A stretch of 64,000 nucleotides of DNA from an uncultured Bacteroidales bacterium (GTDB taxonomy: Bacteria; Bacteroidota; Bacteroidia; Bacteroidales; Bacteroidaceae), in NCBI GenBank assembly GCA_902798615.1, contig CADBXL010000003.1, positions 1 to 64,000 of the forward strand, read 5' to 3'. The notes under the pieces were generated by a model. It was given only the letters and a program-made list of their open reading frames with translations, did no database searches and had not been told where the DNA came from. A program made the position numbers and the translations under genes. This document shows, one piece after another, positions 43,980-53,054 of this stretch; within the stretch, counting starts at the first letter, position 1, and each line of letters opens with the position of its first letter.

Positions 43980-45260
43980 TTACCAAGCGAAGAGAGGATA
44001 GTTCTTCATCTTAGCATTAACCTCACCACGAACCTTAGCAATTACAGCCTCGTTCTCTGGATCGTTGAGAACCTCCTCAATCCAAGCAGCAATCTGAACC
44101 ATCAGATCCTCCTTAGCACCACGAGTTGTGATAGCTGGAGTTCCGAGACGGATACCTGATGTCTGGAATGCAGAACGAGAGTCGAATGGTACCATGTTCT
44201 TGTTTACTGTGATATCAGCAGCAACGAGAGCGTTCTCAGCAACCTTACCAGTAAGGTCTGGGTACTTAGAACGGAGGTCAACGAGCATAGAGTGGTTGTC
44301 TGTACCACCAGATACGATCATGAAGCCACGCTTTGTGAGTTCGTCAGCGAGAACAGCAGCGTTCTTCTTGATCTGAGTAGCGTACTCCTTCCATTCTGGC
44401 TTGAGACACTCACCGAAGGCAACAGCCTTAGCAGCGATAACGTGCTCAAGAGGACCACCCTGCTGACCTGGGAATACAGCAGAGTTGAGGAGCTGTGACA
44501 TCTTCTTAACAACACCCTTTGGAGTTGTGTAACCCCATGGGTTGTCGAAGTCCTTACCGAGAAGGATAAGACCACCACGAGGACCACGGAGAGTCTTGTG
44601 AGTAGTTGTCGTAACGATGTGAGCGTACTTAACAGGGTTCTCAAGAAGACCAGCAGCGATAAGACCTGCTGGGTGAGCCATATCGATCATGAGAAGAGCA
44701 CCAACCTCATCAGCAATCTTACGCATACGAGCGTAATCCCACTCACGGCTGTAAGCAGAACCACCACCGATGATGAGCTTTGGCTTGTGCTCCTTAGCGA
44801 GCTTCTCCATCTCGTCATAGTCAACACGACCTGTCTCCTTGTTGAGGTTGTAACCTACTGGCTTGTAGAGGATACCAGATGTGTTAACGAGTGAACCGTG
44901 AGAGAGGTGACCACCGTGATCAAGGTTAAGGCCCATGAATACGTCGCCTGGCTTAAGAACAGCGAGGAGAACGGCAGCGTTAGCCTGAGCACCTGAGTGA
45001 GGCTGTACGTTAGCATACTCAGCACCGAAGAGCTTACAAGCACGATCAATAGCAAGCTGCTCAATCTGGTCAACAACCTGACAACCGCCATAGTAACGCT
45101 TGCCTGGATAACCCTCAGCATACTTGTTTGTGCAATAACTACCCATAGCCTCCATCACCTGATCGCTGACGAAGTTCTCTGAGGCGATAAGCTCGATTCC
45201 CTTGAGCTGACGCTGATGCTCCTGCTCAATGAGGTCAAAAATCTTCTGGTCTCTTTCCAT
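43980..45260 (-). CDS. glyA: Serine hydroxymethyltransferase
   Basis: The 426-residue PLP enzyme makes glycine and 5,10-methylene-tetrahydrofolate from serine. Visible: [34 protein letters not shown], the PLP-Lys motif [14 protein letters not shown] and SGTDNHS (here [13 protein letters not shown]). Strongly biased codon use suggests high expression. Confidence 0.97.
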   Translation of the reverse strand: MERDQKIFDLIEQEHQRQLKGIELIASENFVSDQVMEAMGSYCTNKYAEGYPGKRYYGGCQVVDQIEQLAIDRACKLFGAEYANVQPHSGAQANAAVLLAVLKPGDVFMGLNLDHGGHLSHGSLVNTSGILYKPVGYNLNKETGRVDYDEMEKLAKEHKPKLIIGGGSAYSREWDYARMRKIADEVGALLMIDMAHPAGLIAAGLLENPVKYAHIVTTTTHKTLRGPRGGLILLGKDFDNPWGYTTPKGVVKKMSQLLNSAVFPGQQGGPLEHVIAAKAVAFGECLKPEWKEYATQIKKNAAVLADELTKRGFMIVSGGTDNHSMLVDLRSKYPDLTGKVAENALVAADITVNKNMVPFDSRSAFQTSGIRLGTPAITTRGAKEDLMVQIAAWIEEVLNDPENEAVIAKVRGEVNAKMKNYPLFAW

Positions 45261-45283
45261 AATTTTTAAAGATTTGTTTAAAA

Positions 45284-45324
45284 GGCCTCTCCCCCCGCCC
45301 TCCCCCGTAGGGAGGGAGCCGGAA
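45284..45324. repeat. Family A palindromic repeat upstream of glyA
   Basis: Copy starting ggcctctccccccgccctcc, 23 bp before the glyA start codon. Confidence 0.8.
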
Positions 45325-45379
45325 TGCGAAAGGCATGTTAATATTTAATTTAAATTCTTTTCAAAAACCTAAGCCTTCT

Positions 45380-45412
45380 AATTGTACTTTGTAAATGGTA
45401 CATTGTACATGC
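45380..45412. repeat. 33-bp dispersed repeat, copy 1
   Basis: Exact reverse complement of 62801-62833 (gcatgtacaatgtaccattt and onward). It begins 2 bp after the stop of the small membrane protein. Confidence 0.8.
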
Positions 45413-45414
45413 TT

Positions 45415-45567
45415 TTATCTCAAATACATGAAATACACGTAGGCAAGTATTGCAACAACAATCAAGCCAACAATTGCACGTATCATGCAACTCACCACCT
45501 TCTTGACAATGAATATGCCGATGATGATGACTATAAGACATGCTATGTAATATCCGAAGTTACTCAT
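45415..45567 (-). CDS. Small membrane protein, 50 residues
   Basis: The minus-strand frame encodes a start SNFGYYIACLIVIIIGIFI, then VKKVVSCMIRA and a second hydrophobic stretch IVGLIVVAILAYVYFMYLR: two membrane segments joined by a short basic loop, which suggests a real inner-membrane miniprotein. It sits between rluA and glyA on the same strand. Function unknown. Confidence 0.65.
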   Translation of the reverse strand: MSNFGYYIACLIVIIIGIFIVKKVVSCMIRAIVGLIVVAILAYVYFMYLR

Positions 45568-45581
45568 AAAAGCCTAATCAC

Positions 45582-45740
45582 GACCCTTCACCCGCCCTTC
45601 GGGCACCCTCTCCCCCAAAGGGCGAGGGAAAAGTTATACTTTTGAGCTACAAGCCTTTGTTTAACTTATTTCCTATGAAATTTAATACATACTTCCCCCT
45701 CGCCCCTAGGAGAGAGGATGCCCGCAGGGCAGGTGAGGGG
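45582..45740. repeat. GC-rich inverted repeat between rluA and the small membrane protein
   Basis: Left arm 45582-45628 (gacccttcacccgcccttcg...) and right arm 45697-45740 (ccctcgcccctaggagagag...) are imperfect reverse complements with a 68-bp AT-rich loop; MITE-like. Confidence 0.6.
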
Positions 45741-45752
45741 CCGTTGGCCATC

Positions 45753-46634
45753 TTACTTAAACAGCGACCTGAACTGTGCTGGAATAGGTGTCTCAAACTC
45801 CATCGGCTTGCCTGTTACCGGATGGTAGAAGCAAAGCACGTAGGCGTGGAGACAAAGCCTGTGAAGAGGATCATCACCATTGCCGTACTTTATATCACCA
45901 CACACAGGATGCCCCATATCCGAGGTATGAACACGTATCTGGTTCTTACGACCAGTCTCCAGACGGAATTCTACGAGCGAATGCTCCGTTGTGCGCTTTA
46001 ACGTATGGAAATGAGTAACGGCATACTTACCACCATTATCTACAGGAGAAGAGTATGTAACGTATGCAGCATTATCCTTGAGCCAATTGGCTATCGTTCC
46101 CTCATCTTCTTCCATCTCACCACTTACCACAGCAACGTAGCGACGGTCATAAACCGTTCCATGCCAGTCACGCTCAAGGAGCTGCTCTGTCTGCATATCC
46201 TTTGCGTAAATCATCAGACCGCTTGTATCGCGGTCAAGACGATGCACCACATGGGCATTACATTTCTGACGTGTACGCTTGAAATAGTCATCAAGAACGC
46301 TCTTCACGTTCAGCGAACTATGCCCAGCAGCCATAGAGAGAATGCCAACCTTCTTCTCAACGACAATGAGCCAGCGATCCTCATATACAATGTTCACATA
46401 GCGACTCTTGAACGTATCGTTCTTCTTTGACTTGCTGACACTTACCTTCATCCCTGGTTTGAGAGGAAAATCAAACTGGGTAATCTGTTTACCATCGACC
46501 TTGATACCACGTCCCTGAAGAATAGCCTTTATCTTGGTTCTTGAGCCAGGAAGAACGGAAAGCATCCAGTCGAGAAGCGGGGCTTCCCGATCTACTACAT
46601 ACTGATCGTATTGATTTTTATTTGAATCGTACAT
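45753..46634 (-). CDS. RluA-family pseudouridine synthase
   Basis: The 293-residue protein has an S4 RNA-binding domain (about residues 20-70) and the RluA catalytic domain with Asp in VHRLDRDTSGLM, plus LETGRKNQIRVH and HRLCLHAYVL. It isomerises uridine in rRNA or tRNA; the target (RluA, RluC or RluD type) cannot be fixed from sequence. It has a good promoter. Confidence 0.9.
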   Translation of the reverse strand: MYDSNKNQYDQYVVDREAPLLDWMLSVLPGSRTKIKAILQGRGIKVDGKQITQFDFPLKPGMKVSVSKSKKNDTFKSRYVNIVYEDRWLIVVEKKVGILSMAAGHSSLNVKSVLDDYFKRTRQKCNAHVVHRLDRDTSGLMIYAKDMQTEQLLERDWHGTVYDRRYVAVVSGEMEEDEGTIANWLKDNAAYVTYSSPVDNGGKYAVTHFHTLKRTTEHSLVEFRLETGRKNQIRVHTSDMGHPVCGDIKYGNGDDPLHRLCLHAYVLCFYHPVTGKPMEFETPIPAQFRSLFK

Positions 46635-46694
46635 TAATGCTTATATCCTGTTGGCGGAAAAATTCATTACGTCCCTATTGTTGTATTGAAGTTG

Positions 46695-46726
46695 CAAAAT
46701 TACTAGAAAAATCCGAAAAAACCAAA
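46695..46726 (-). promoter_or_regulatory. rluA-like gene promoter
   Basis: Minus strand: TTTG (46726-46723), 20 bp, TAATTTTG (46702-46695). Confidence 0.7.
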
Positions 46727-47134
46727 GGAATGAGTGACAAAACACTTTTTTATCTGAAAATAGTCTGATTTATATGCAAAAACTTGTAAAATCAAGAAGA
46801 AAAACTGAATGTAGAAAGAGTCAGGTTTAAAGTGGAAAGCATAAGGCTAAAAGTAGGGAGAGTAAGGGAAAAATGAATAAAGTTGAAAGAAATTTCATCA
46901 AAAAGATAATAAACGAACATTTGACACGTTATTTAAGAATAACTTATATATTTAATCCGTACCCACAAAAGACTATGGAATATTTATATAGAAAAAAATA
47001 AATGAAAACAAGAGGCCCCGGGCATCTCATAAGCCTAGGGGATTTATTTGTGTTTGTGTTGTTGTTCCCCTTCGTTGTGAAACGAGGGGGAATTTTTAGA
47101 AAAGAGTAAAGGGCTAAGTTTAAAGTATAAAGTC
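46727..47134. other. Spacer upstream of the MFS gene with repeats and a hairpin
   Basis: 46790-46885 is A/G-rich short repeat text. 46900-47000 is AT-rich. 47002-47109 is an open frame of 35 codons (start KTRGPGHLISLGDLFVFVLL) which overlaps a hairpin, ccccttcgtt/aacgaggggg (47070-47092), followed by aattttt. This could be a leader peptide with an attenuator ahead of the MFS gene, or simply a terminator. Confidence 0.35.
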
Positions 47135-48355
47135 ATGCAAAAGGAAAAACTTTGGAACAAGAACTACAACAAGGTGATGCTTACAAACTTCACCCTGTTC
47201 TTCTCGTTCTATCTTATAACTCCACTCCTGCCTCTCTATCTTAGCGAGACATTCTCAGCCTCAAAGGACACTATCGGACTTGTCCTTTCTGGCTACACTC
47301 TCGTTGCCCTTGTCATACGACTATTCAGCGGTTATATGGTAGATAACTTTGCACGCAAGACTGTTCTCCTCGTGGTTCTCTTCGTGTATTTCATATTCTT
47401 TGGAAGCTATCTCATAGCCGGAAGCCTTCTTGCTTTCGCCTTATTCAGAACACTTCACGGAGGTCCTTTCGGGGCTACAACCGTAGCAAACTCCACAATG
47501 GCTATTGATGTTCTTCCTGCCTCTCGACGAAATGAGGGCATAGGTTTCTATGGAATGAGCAACAACCTCGCATCTGCCATAGCTCCTACCGTAGGACTTT
47601 TCATCTATACTCACACACACGATTTTCAACTTATGTTCTGGCTTGCCTTCATTATTGCTGGTATAGGTTTTGTGAACACCTACACGCTTGATGTAAAGAA
47701 CGAGAAGCCAAAGGACAGGATGAAATTCAAATTCTCTCTCGACCGTTTCTTCCTCGTGCGAGGATGGTTTCTTGCCGTAAACATCTGTTTCTTCGGTTTC
47801 TGCTGGGGAGTGTTGAGCAACTACCTTGCTATATATGGCAAGGAGCATCTCGGAATAACAAGTGGTACTGGAACATATTTTCTCCTTCTCTCCATAGGTC
47901 TTATCGTATCTCGTCTTATCGGTAACAAGGCTCTTCGTCAGGGAAAACTCACGCATAATGCTATGGAAGGTATTGTGCTTTCCACTTTCGGCTTTGGAAT
48001 CTTCATAGCAGGTCCTTACATCCTCGGACTTTTCTCTTGCGACCCGGACTTGAACTTCATCCCATACTATGCCTCTGCCATTCTCATAGGCTTTGGCAAC
48101 GGTCACATGTGGCCAGCTTTCCAGAACATGATTATTGCCATAGCGCATCATAATGAAAGAGGTACTGCCAACAGCACAATCCTTACCTCATGGGATTTCG
48201 GTTTAGGCCTTGGCATTCTCCTCGGAGGTGTAATAGCCGAGTATCTGGGTTATGATGCTATGTTCTGGGTAATGGCAGGAATCCACGTTATAGGACTTGC
48301 GATGTATATCTTTACCACACAAAGCAAATTTGAAAAATTGACAATTAACAATTAA
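47135..48355 (+). CDS. Major facilitator superfamily transporter
   Basis: The 406-residue protein has 12 predicted membrane segments and MFS loop motifs (RLFSGYMVDNFARKTVLL, RTLHGGPFGATTVANS, PASRRNEGIGFYG). It most resembles the drug-efflux/arabinose-efflux branch; the substrate is unknown. The final residues (KLTINN) are encoded by an AATTAACAATTAAT-type repeat that crosses the stop codon. Confidence 0.85.
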   Translation: MQKEKLWNKNYNKVMLTNFTLFFSFYLITPLLPLYLSETFSASKDTIGLVLSGYTLVALVIRLFSGYMVDNFARKTVLLVVLFVYFIFFGSYLIAGSLLAFALFRTLHGGPFGATTVANSTMAIDVLPASRRNEGIGFYGMSNNLASAIAPTVGLFIYTHTHDFQLMFWLAFIIAGIGFVNTYTLDVKNEKPKDRMKFKFSLDRFFLVRGWFLAVNICFFGFCWGVLSNYLAIYGKEHLGITSGTGTYFLLLSIGLIVSRLIGNKALRQGKLTHNAMEGIVLSTFGFGIFIAGPYILGLFSCDPDLNFIPYYASAILIGFGNGHMWPAFQNMIIAIAHHNERGTANSTILTSWDFGLGLGILLGGVIAEYLGYDAMFWVMAGIHVIGLAMYIFTTQSKFEKLTINN

Positions 48356-48485
48356 TAATTAACAATTAACACGGAAGTGTATTGGCGTCACATTCCATAC
48401 GGAAGGTTTGCACGGACAGGCATGTTAATTTTTCGCTGAAGCTCAACAAGCTAAAGCAAGTGTTAATTATTAATTGTTAATTGTC
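48340..48485. repeat. aattaacaatt repeats joining the MFS and helicase 3' ends
   Basis: acaattaacaattaataatt (48341-48372) and its inverse near 48465-48482 form the tails of both convergent genes. Between them lies aagctcaacaagctaaagca (48437-48458), related to 52450-52475. Confidence 0.55.
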
Positions 48486-50772
48486 TTACCGCCATACAGC
48501 ATTTCACTATTCCATATCCATATTCATCTCTTCCCAAGGCATCGACAATATCCTTGGCTGTTGCTGAAGGATTGGCTTCAAGACATTTGTTTACTGCATC
48601 TATCTTCTTCTGCTCAAAGAGATGATTCAAAGGGAGTTTTCCGTTTAATACCGAAGGCAGCAGATAGCTATAAACAGTACTTTCTACAACGCCCATCTCC
48701 TTTGCAATATCCTCCACGAGTTTGCCGTCAAGGTACATCGCAAGAGCCTTTTCTTGCTTCATATCCATCGTCACCTTTGGCTTCTTAGCGGCCTCTCCCC
48801 CCGCCCTCCCCCGTAGGGAGGGAGCAGAGTTACCCTCTGACTTTTTACTCTTTCTACTTTCCCCTTTACCCTTTTCTACATCCTCATCAAGTGAAAGTGA
48901 AATCTTTGCCTTTGCCTGAAGGAAAGGCTGAAGTTTCAATCCGTTGTGAGCCACATAATGTAGTAGCTGTATCTTGAACTTTACAAGGTCGTTAAAGTTC
49001 TGGGTAAGGTTATCCACACGCTCTTTGACAGCCTTATTGTTAGTTTCAAGGGCTGTCTTTGTAAGAAGTCTAAAGGTATCGCATAACTGTTGCTCGAAAT
49101 AATCAGCACCTTTTTTCAATCGTTCCTGAAGCAACTCAGAATTCTGATAGTCAACCTCCGTGAGAACGATATTCTGATACTGGTTATGGAACTTCACAGC
49201 CACATCATCCACCTTCTGTTTGAACGTTTCTGAAGACTCTACCCAAGCATTATATTGCTTGTTCGCAGACGAATAGAAATGCTCTCGCATAAGGCGAACC
49301 ATATCACCATAGCCAAACTTTATCTGCGCAAAGGAGAACAAATCCTCGATTGTCCTAAGCAGATAATGCCTCTGCATCTGGTCAAGTTTCTGCTCATCAG
49401 GCGACTTATGCCTTGGATCTTCCTGAAACGTCTCAACCGTCTTGTCATTTATGATAGCATATTGAGGAATGGGAGCAGCAAGAACCATTCCCTCCAAAGA
49501 CTTGCAACGGGATAGAGCCACGTATGTCTGTCCGTGCGCAAAACTATGCTGAACATCTATAATAGCGTGCTCGAAGGTGAGACCTTGAGACTTATGTACG
49601 GTTATTGCCCAAGCCGTTTTCAAAGGGTATTGGGTAAAGGTGCCGACAACGGTCTCGTGTATCTCTTTCGTCTTCTCGTCAAGCTCATATTTCATGTTCT
49701 GCCACTCCTCAGGAGTAACATCTATAACCTCTGATTGACCAGAAGGGCGCACTTGTATGTGGTCGTCATCAATATCGACAATCTCACCAATCATACCGTT
49801 ATAATACTTCTTATCTGCTGATGAATCGTTCTTTATGAACATCACCTGAGCTCCAAGTTTCAAGGTAAGAGTCTTATCCGTAGGGAATGAGAGTTCCGGG
49901 AAATCCTTCCAGATAGTTGCATCATAATGATAGGCAGGAGTTGGAAGAGCATCAAGTTCCTTCTGATTGATATTATCAGCCTGAGCATTGTGGGTTACAA
50001 GTCGGATATAGCCTTCCTGTTTCGGGGGATTGAAGTCTGCAACAAACCTCTGGTTAAGAGCTTGCAAGTCAGAAGCATCGGCGGTATTTGTACGAACCTT
50101 ATTAAGAAGACTGACAAACAACGGATCACTCTGACGATACACATGCTGAAGCTCTACGGTAACGAAATCCGTCTGTTGAAGTGCCTTGCTTGAGAAGAAA
50201 TATGGAGTATCATAATAAGGACGGAGCATAGCCCATTCATCCTCACGAGCCACAGGAGCAAGCTGTTGCATATCGCCAATCATAAGCATCTGCACCCCAC
50301 CAAAGGCACGATTCCTATCGCGATACTGCCTCAACACAGAGTCTATGGCATCAAGCAAATCAGCCCTTACCATCGAAATCTCGTCAATAACAATAAGGTC
50401 AACGGTACGGATAAGCCTCAGCTTCGACCTACGAAAGGCATAACGCTTGCTATTGCCATATTGAGTTCCGGGAATCTGAGGACCGAAGGGCAACTGAAAG
50501 AAAGAATGTATCGTAACTCCCTCTGCATTAATAGCGGCAATACCCGTAGGAGCCACAACAATCATACGCTTAGGCACTTTCCTGCGCAGTTCTCGAAGGA
50601 AAGTGGTCTTACCCGTTCCTGCCTTTCCCGTCAGGAACAAGTGCGTATCAGTATTAGCTATGATATTCCAAGCTAAATCAAGCTCGGGATTGAGGCGGCC
50701 CCCCTCCCCGCTCCCCCGAGGGGGAGTGCCGGAAGGCGAAAGAGCCGTTATATCATTTTTGAAATCAGTCAT
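48463..50772 (-). CDS. PIF1/RecD-like superfamily 1 helicase with C-terminal HTH
   Basis: The 769-residue protein has Walker A LTGKAGTGKTTFLRE, Walker B VIDEISM, motif GDMQQLAPV and VHKSQGLTF, as in PIF1-like 5'-3' DNA helicases. The C-terminal third holds a helical region and a winged/HTH domain (LVEDIAKEMGVVESTVYSYL) of the type found on RecQ-like proteins. Two repeats are read in frame: near the N-terminus (SPSGTPPRGSGEGG, residues 12-25) and in the linker before the HTH ([14 protein letters not shown]). The C-terminus LTINN comes from an intergenic repeat. Role in replication or repair is inferred from the family. Confidence 0.87.
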   Translation of the reverse strand: MTDFKNDITALSPSGTPPRGSGEGGRLNPELDLAWNIIANTDTHLFLTGKAGTGKTTFLRELRRKVPKRMIVVAPTGIAAINAEGVTIHSFFQLPFGPQIPGTQYGNSKRYAFRRSKLRLIRTVDLIVIDEISMVRADLLDAIDSVLRQYRDRNRAFGGVQMLMIGDMQQLAPVAREDEWAMLRPYYDTPYFFSSKALQQTDFVTVELQHVYRQSDPLFVSLLNKVRTNTADASDLQALNQRFVADFNPPKQEGYIRLVTHNAQADNINQKELDALPTPAYHYDATIWKDFPELSFPTDKTLTLKLGAQVMFIKNDSSADKKYYNGMIGEIVDIDDDHIQVRPSGQSEVIDVTPEEWQNMKYELDEKTKEIHETVVGTFTQYPLKTAWAITVHKSQGLTFEHAIIDVQHSFAHGQTYVALSRCKSLEGMVLAAPIPQYAIINDKTVETFQEDPRHKSPDEQKLDQMQRHYLLRTIEDLFSFAQIKFGYGDMVRLMREHFYSSANKQYNAWVESSETFKQKVDDVAVKFHNQYQNIVLTEVDYQNSELLQERLKKGADYFEQQLCDTFRLLTKTALETNNKAVKERVDNLTQNFNDLVKFKIQLLHYVAHNGLKLQPFLQAKAKISLSLDEDVEKGKGESRKSKKSEGNSAPSLRGRAGGEAAKKPKVTMDMKQEKALAMYLDGKLVEDIAKEMGVVESTVYSYLLPSVLNGKLPLNHLFEQKKIDAVNKCLEANPSATAKDIVDALGRDEYGYGIVKCCMAVRQLTINN
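48790..48825. repeat. Family A repeat (shortened) in frame in the helicase gene
   Basis: ggcctctccccccgccctcc and onward to gggagggagc; the ccggaa end is missing. Encodes a Gly/Arg-rich linker. Confidence 0.75.
50697..50735. repeat. Family A variant in frame at the helicase N-terminus
   Basis: cggcccccctccccgctccc and onward to ggagtgccggaagg; encodes residues before the conserved core LNPELDLAW. Confidence 0.65.
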
Positions 50773-50806
50773 TTTTCACTTTTCATTTTCCTCATTTTTA
50801 GGTTCT

Positions 50807-50845
50807 CCGGCTCCCTCCCTACGGGGGAGGGCGGGGGGAGAGGCC
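50807..50845. repeat. Family A repeat between the DUF3078 gene and the helicase
   Basis: Copy ccggctccctccctacgggg and onward to gagaggcc, ending 5 bp before the DUF3078 stop codon. Confidence 0.8.
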
Positions 50846-50850
50846 GCCTT

Positions 50851-52092
50851 TTACATCGAATACGAGAATCCGAGCGACAGATACTCCTTGATCTGCCAAT
50901 AGCTGTGGTTCTCCATCTTCTGAACGCCATCGTCAAAGCGAGGATAGAGGAACAACTGAGCAGAGATATATCTGCTGAAGGCGAAAGTGAAGGTATTCTC
51001 CCACTCTATCACAGCCCTTGAATATGTGGTATAGGCATATAGACGAGTTCCCCACTTGAACTTATCCGTAGGTTTCCACGTTATGTTGGCTGTAAACTGC
51101 GAACCCCAGTCATTCATACCATGATGCCCTTCGGGAAGACCATAGCGTGTGGCAAGAGCCAGACGAGACACATGCTTGAAGTTATGGGCTAAAGGAGCTA
51201 TGTGAAGCGAGCCCGTAAGTCGTTTGTTGTATGCCTCGATGTTATAATCCATACCGACAGAGAAGTTCAACTCAAAAGGTGAGAAGAAATCTGAATATAC
51301 GTTAGGATCATTACTCTTATAGCCTCTTACAAACTGGGATGTGGCAAGAATCTGGAAGGTATAGTACCATTTCTTCGTTGCCTGCAAGCCAAGCTTACCG
51401 GTATAACGCAGAAGGTCGGAGGTTGTCTTCAGCTTATGAATGGTATCTGAAGGCGAATTCTGAATACCCACCTTCATCTCAAGCATATTTTCCCACTTTA
51501 TCTTCTGCTGATTATTGTAGTTGTATCGCAGGATAACATTTGCCACAGCCGAGAGGTTGTCGTCACCACTCTTATACCAGTTTCTTGAGAAATGGCTCTG
51601 CATGAACTGAAGGTTATAGTCGCCCGAGAACTTCCAGAAATTAGGCTTGAATATCTCAAGACTTACAGGAGAATCTGCCACGAGTGCCGGCTCATTCTCG
51701 AATGACTCCTCACGGGCAACCTCCACCTTTCTCTGAACAGGAACCGTTGGAGCCGACTCAGCAGCAGAAGCCACCTTATGCAACTTACAAGCCGTTGTCT
51801 CTATAAGCTCCGGATGCTTCAGATAGTTCTGCATCAGAATATTATTTATGATACTATCCGAAGAGTTCTTCTCCATCACGCTCTTCACCACGTCAGGATA
51901 AAAGGTCATGGGAGAAAACAGACGGAAGAACTGCCCATTCACATTGCTGCTCCTGAGAGAATCAAGCGAACGCTGCAAGGAGTCAATACGAGCCTTGCAG
52001 ATGGAAAGGGAGTCCATATAATGTTGTAACTGTGCATTGGCTGAGAATGTTATGAACAATGTCATCACAATGCAAACAAGTTTCTTAGTCAT
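50851..52092 (-). CDS. DUF3078 domain outer-membrane protein
   Basis: The 413-residue protein has a signal peptide (TKKLVCIVMTLFITFSANA), a short coiled region (SICKARIDSLQRSLDSLRSS), and a beta-barrel-like C-terminal domain of alternating aromatic strands (WKFSGDYNLQFMQSHFSRNW, NWYKSGDDNLSA) ending in Met after LSLGFSYS. These are features of DUF3078, a Bacteroidetes outer-membrane family of unknown function. It is 78 bp upstream of the helicase and probably co-transcribed with it. Confidence 0.82.
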   Translation of the reverse strand: MTKKLVCIVMTLFITFSANAQLQHYMDSLSICKARIDSLQRSLDSLRSSNVNGQFFRLFSPMTFYPDVVKSVMEKNSSDSIINNILMQNYLKHPELIETTACKLHKVASAAESAPTVPVQRKVEVAREESFENEPALVADSPVSLEIFKPNFWKFSGDYNLQFMQSHFSRNWYKSGDDNLSAVANVILRYNYNNQQKIKWENMLEMKVGIQNSPSDTIHKLKTTSDLLRYTGKLGLQATKKWYYTFQILATSQFVRGYKSNDPNVYSDFFSPFELNFSVGMDYNIEAYNKRLTGSLHIAPLAHNFKHVSRLALATRYGLPEGHHGMNDWGSQFTANITWKPTDKFKWGTRLYAYTTYSRAVIEWENTFTFAFSRYISAQLFLYPRFDDGVQKMENHSYWQIKEYLSLGFSYSM

Positions 52093-52123
52093 ATTATATA
52101 CCTGTATGTGTGGAAATTAGCTG

Positions 52124-52155
52124 CAAAGTTACAAAAAGAATCCGCAATATGCAAA
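52124..52155 (-). promoter_or_regulatory. DUF3078 gene promoter
   Basis: Minus strand: TTTG (52155-52152), 20 bp, TAACTTTG (52131-52124). Confidence 0.75.
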
Positions 52156-52790
52156 TGTTTGGCGTTTTTTTTCAACATGAATCCTCATTCCCTACCATAA
52201 CCATCACTAACAATTCGTTTTTTTTCTATTACTGTCCGATAAACCTCTGTAACTTACCTTCCATCAAGAAATTGAATCTTGGTAAGCCTATGAATAATAC
52301 AAAAACAATAAAAACCCCTTAATGTCTATGCGTATTTCTTTTTTCTGGTAAGCCATTAGGCTTCCCGAAAAAACAAATCCACATATCAGGCCTACGGCAA
52401 GACATTAAGGTAAAAAACAGGAAAAAGCCGCATGTTAATTGTTAATTATTCGCAAGCTCATCAAGCTAAAGCAAGTGTTAATTGATTAGCTTTTTTATGT
52501 TTTTTCATTTATGTTCCGACCCTCGCAGAGGGGAATGATACCCCTTTCTGTCCTGCGGACATCTTTCCCCTTAAAGGGGCAAGAAGCTGCCGCCGTTTGG
52601 ACATTCTCGTTAGGCCTTTCTGCGCTAGCCTTTCCTGCCCCTTCACGGGGAAGGATGCCTGCAAGGCAGGAAGGGGTCTTTACTAAAAGGCTTTCAGACA
52701 AGCAATACATTATGAAGGCTGAAAGCCTTTTAGAACATAAATGTTTTTTCTGGTTTTTGTTTTTATCGGACAGCAATATTTTTTTTCTTC
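52156..52790. repeat. Repeat-filled spacer, including a family B inverted pair
   Basis: 52430-52490 carries cgcaagctcatcaagctaaa with flanking gttaatt. 52540-52593 and 52622-52677 are inverted family B copies (acccctttctgtcctgcgga; ggaaggatgcctgcaaggca). An open frame crosses this region on each strand, but both consist of repeat sequence. Confidence 0.6.
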
Positions 52791-52799
52791 GTAGATACT

Positions 52800-52880
52800 C
52801 CATCGCTACTCCATCGTTACTCCATCGCAAGTCCATCGTTTCGATGGAGTATCGATGGACAATCGATGGATTATCGATGG
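52800..52880. repeat. 11-bp periodic dyad array (array 6)
   Basis: CCATCG at 52800, 52811, 52822 and 52833, then CGATGG at 52842, 52853, 52864 and 52875: four against four units, all in 11-bp steps. It lies upstream of paralog 4. Confidence 0.9.
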
Positions 52881-52998
52881 ATTATCTTATGAGGAACAAG
52901 GGACTTTCATAGGATTATCAACAAAGGGAAAATGCTTAAGAATACCAACAATTTTATTGAAATTTGAAAAAAATGTCGAGTTTTTAAATCTTTTTTCT

Positions 52999-53006
52999 TA
53001 ATTTTG
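52999..53006 (+). promoter_or_regulatory. Candidate -7 box of TlpA-like paralog 4
   Basis: TAATTTTG, 48 bp before the start codon; no clear TTTG at -33. Confidence 0.45.
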
Positions 53007-53054
53007 CGCCATTAATAGTAAAGACAAGTGTAAAAAACAAAATTTATTCATTCT

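Noticed and set aside
45642..46430. Plus-strand open frames opposite the RluA-family gene
   Set aside because: They are shadows of a well-supported minus-strand coding region.
52495..52912. Overlapping open frames on both strands
   Set aside because: Both are made of family B repeat and array 6 sequence.
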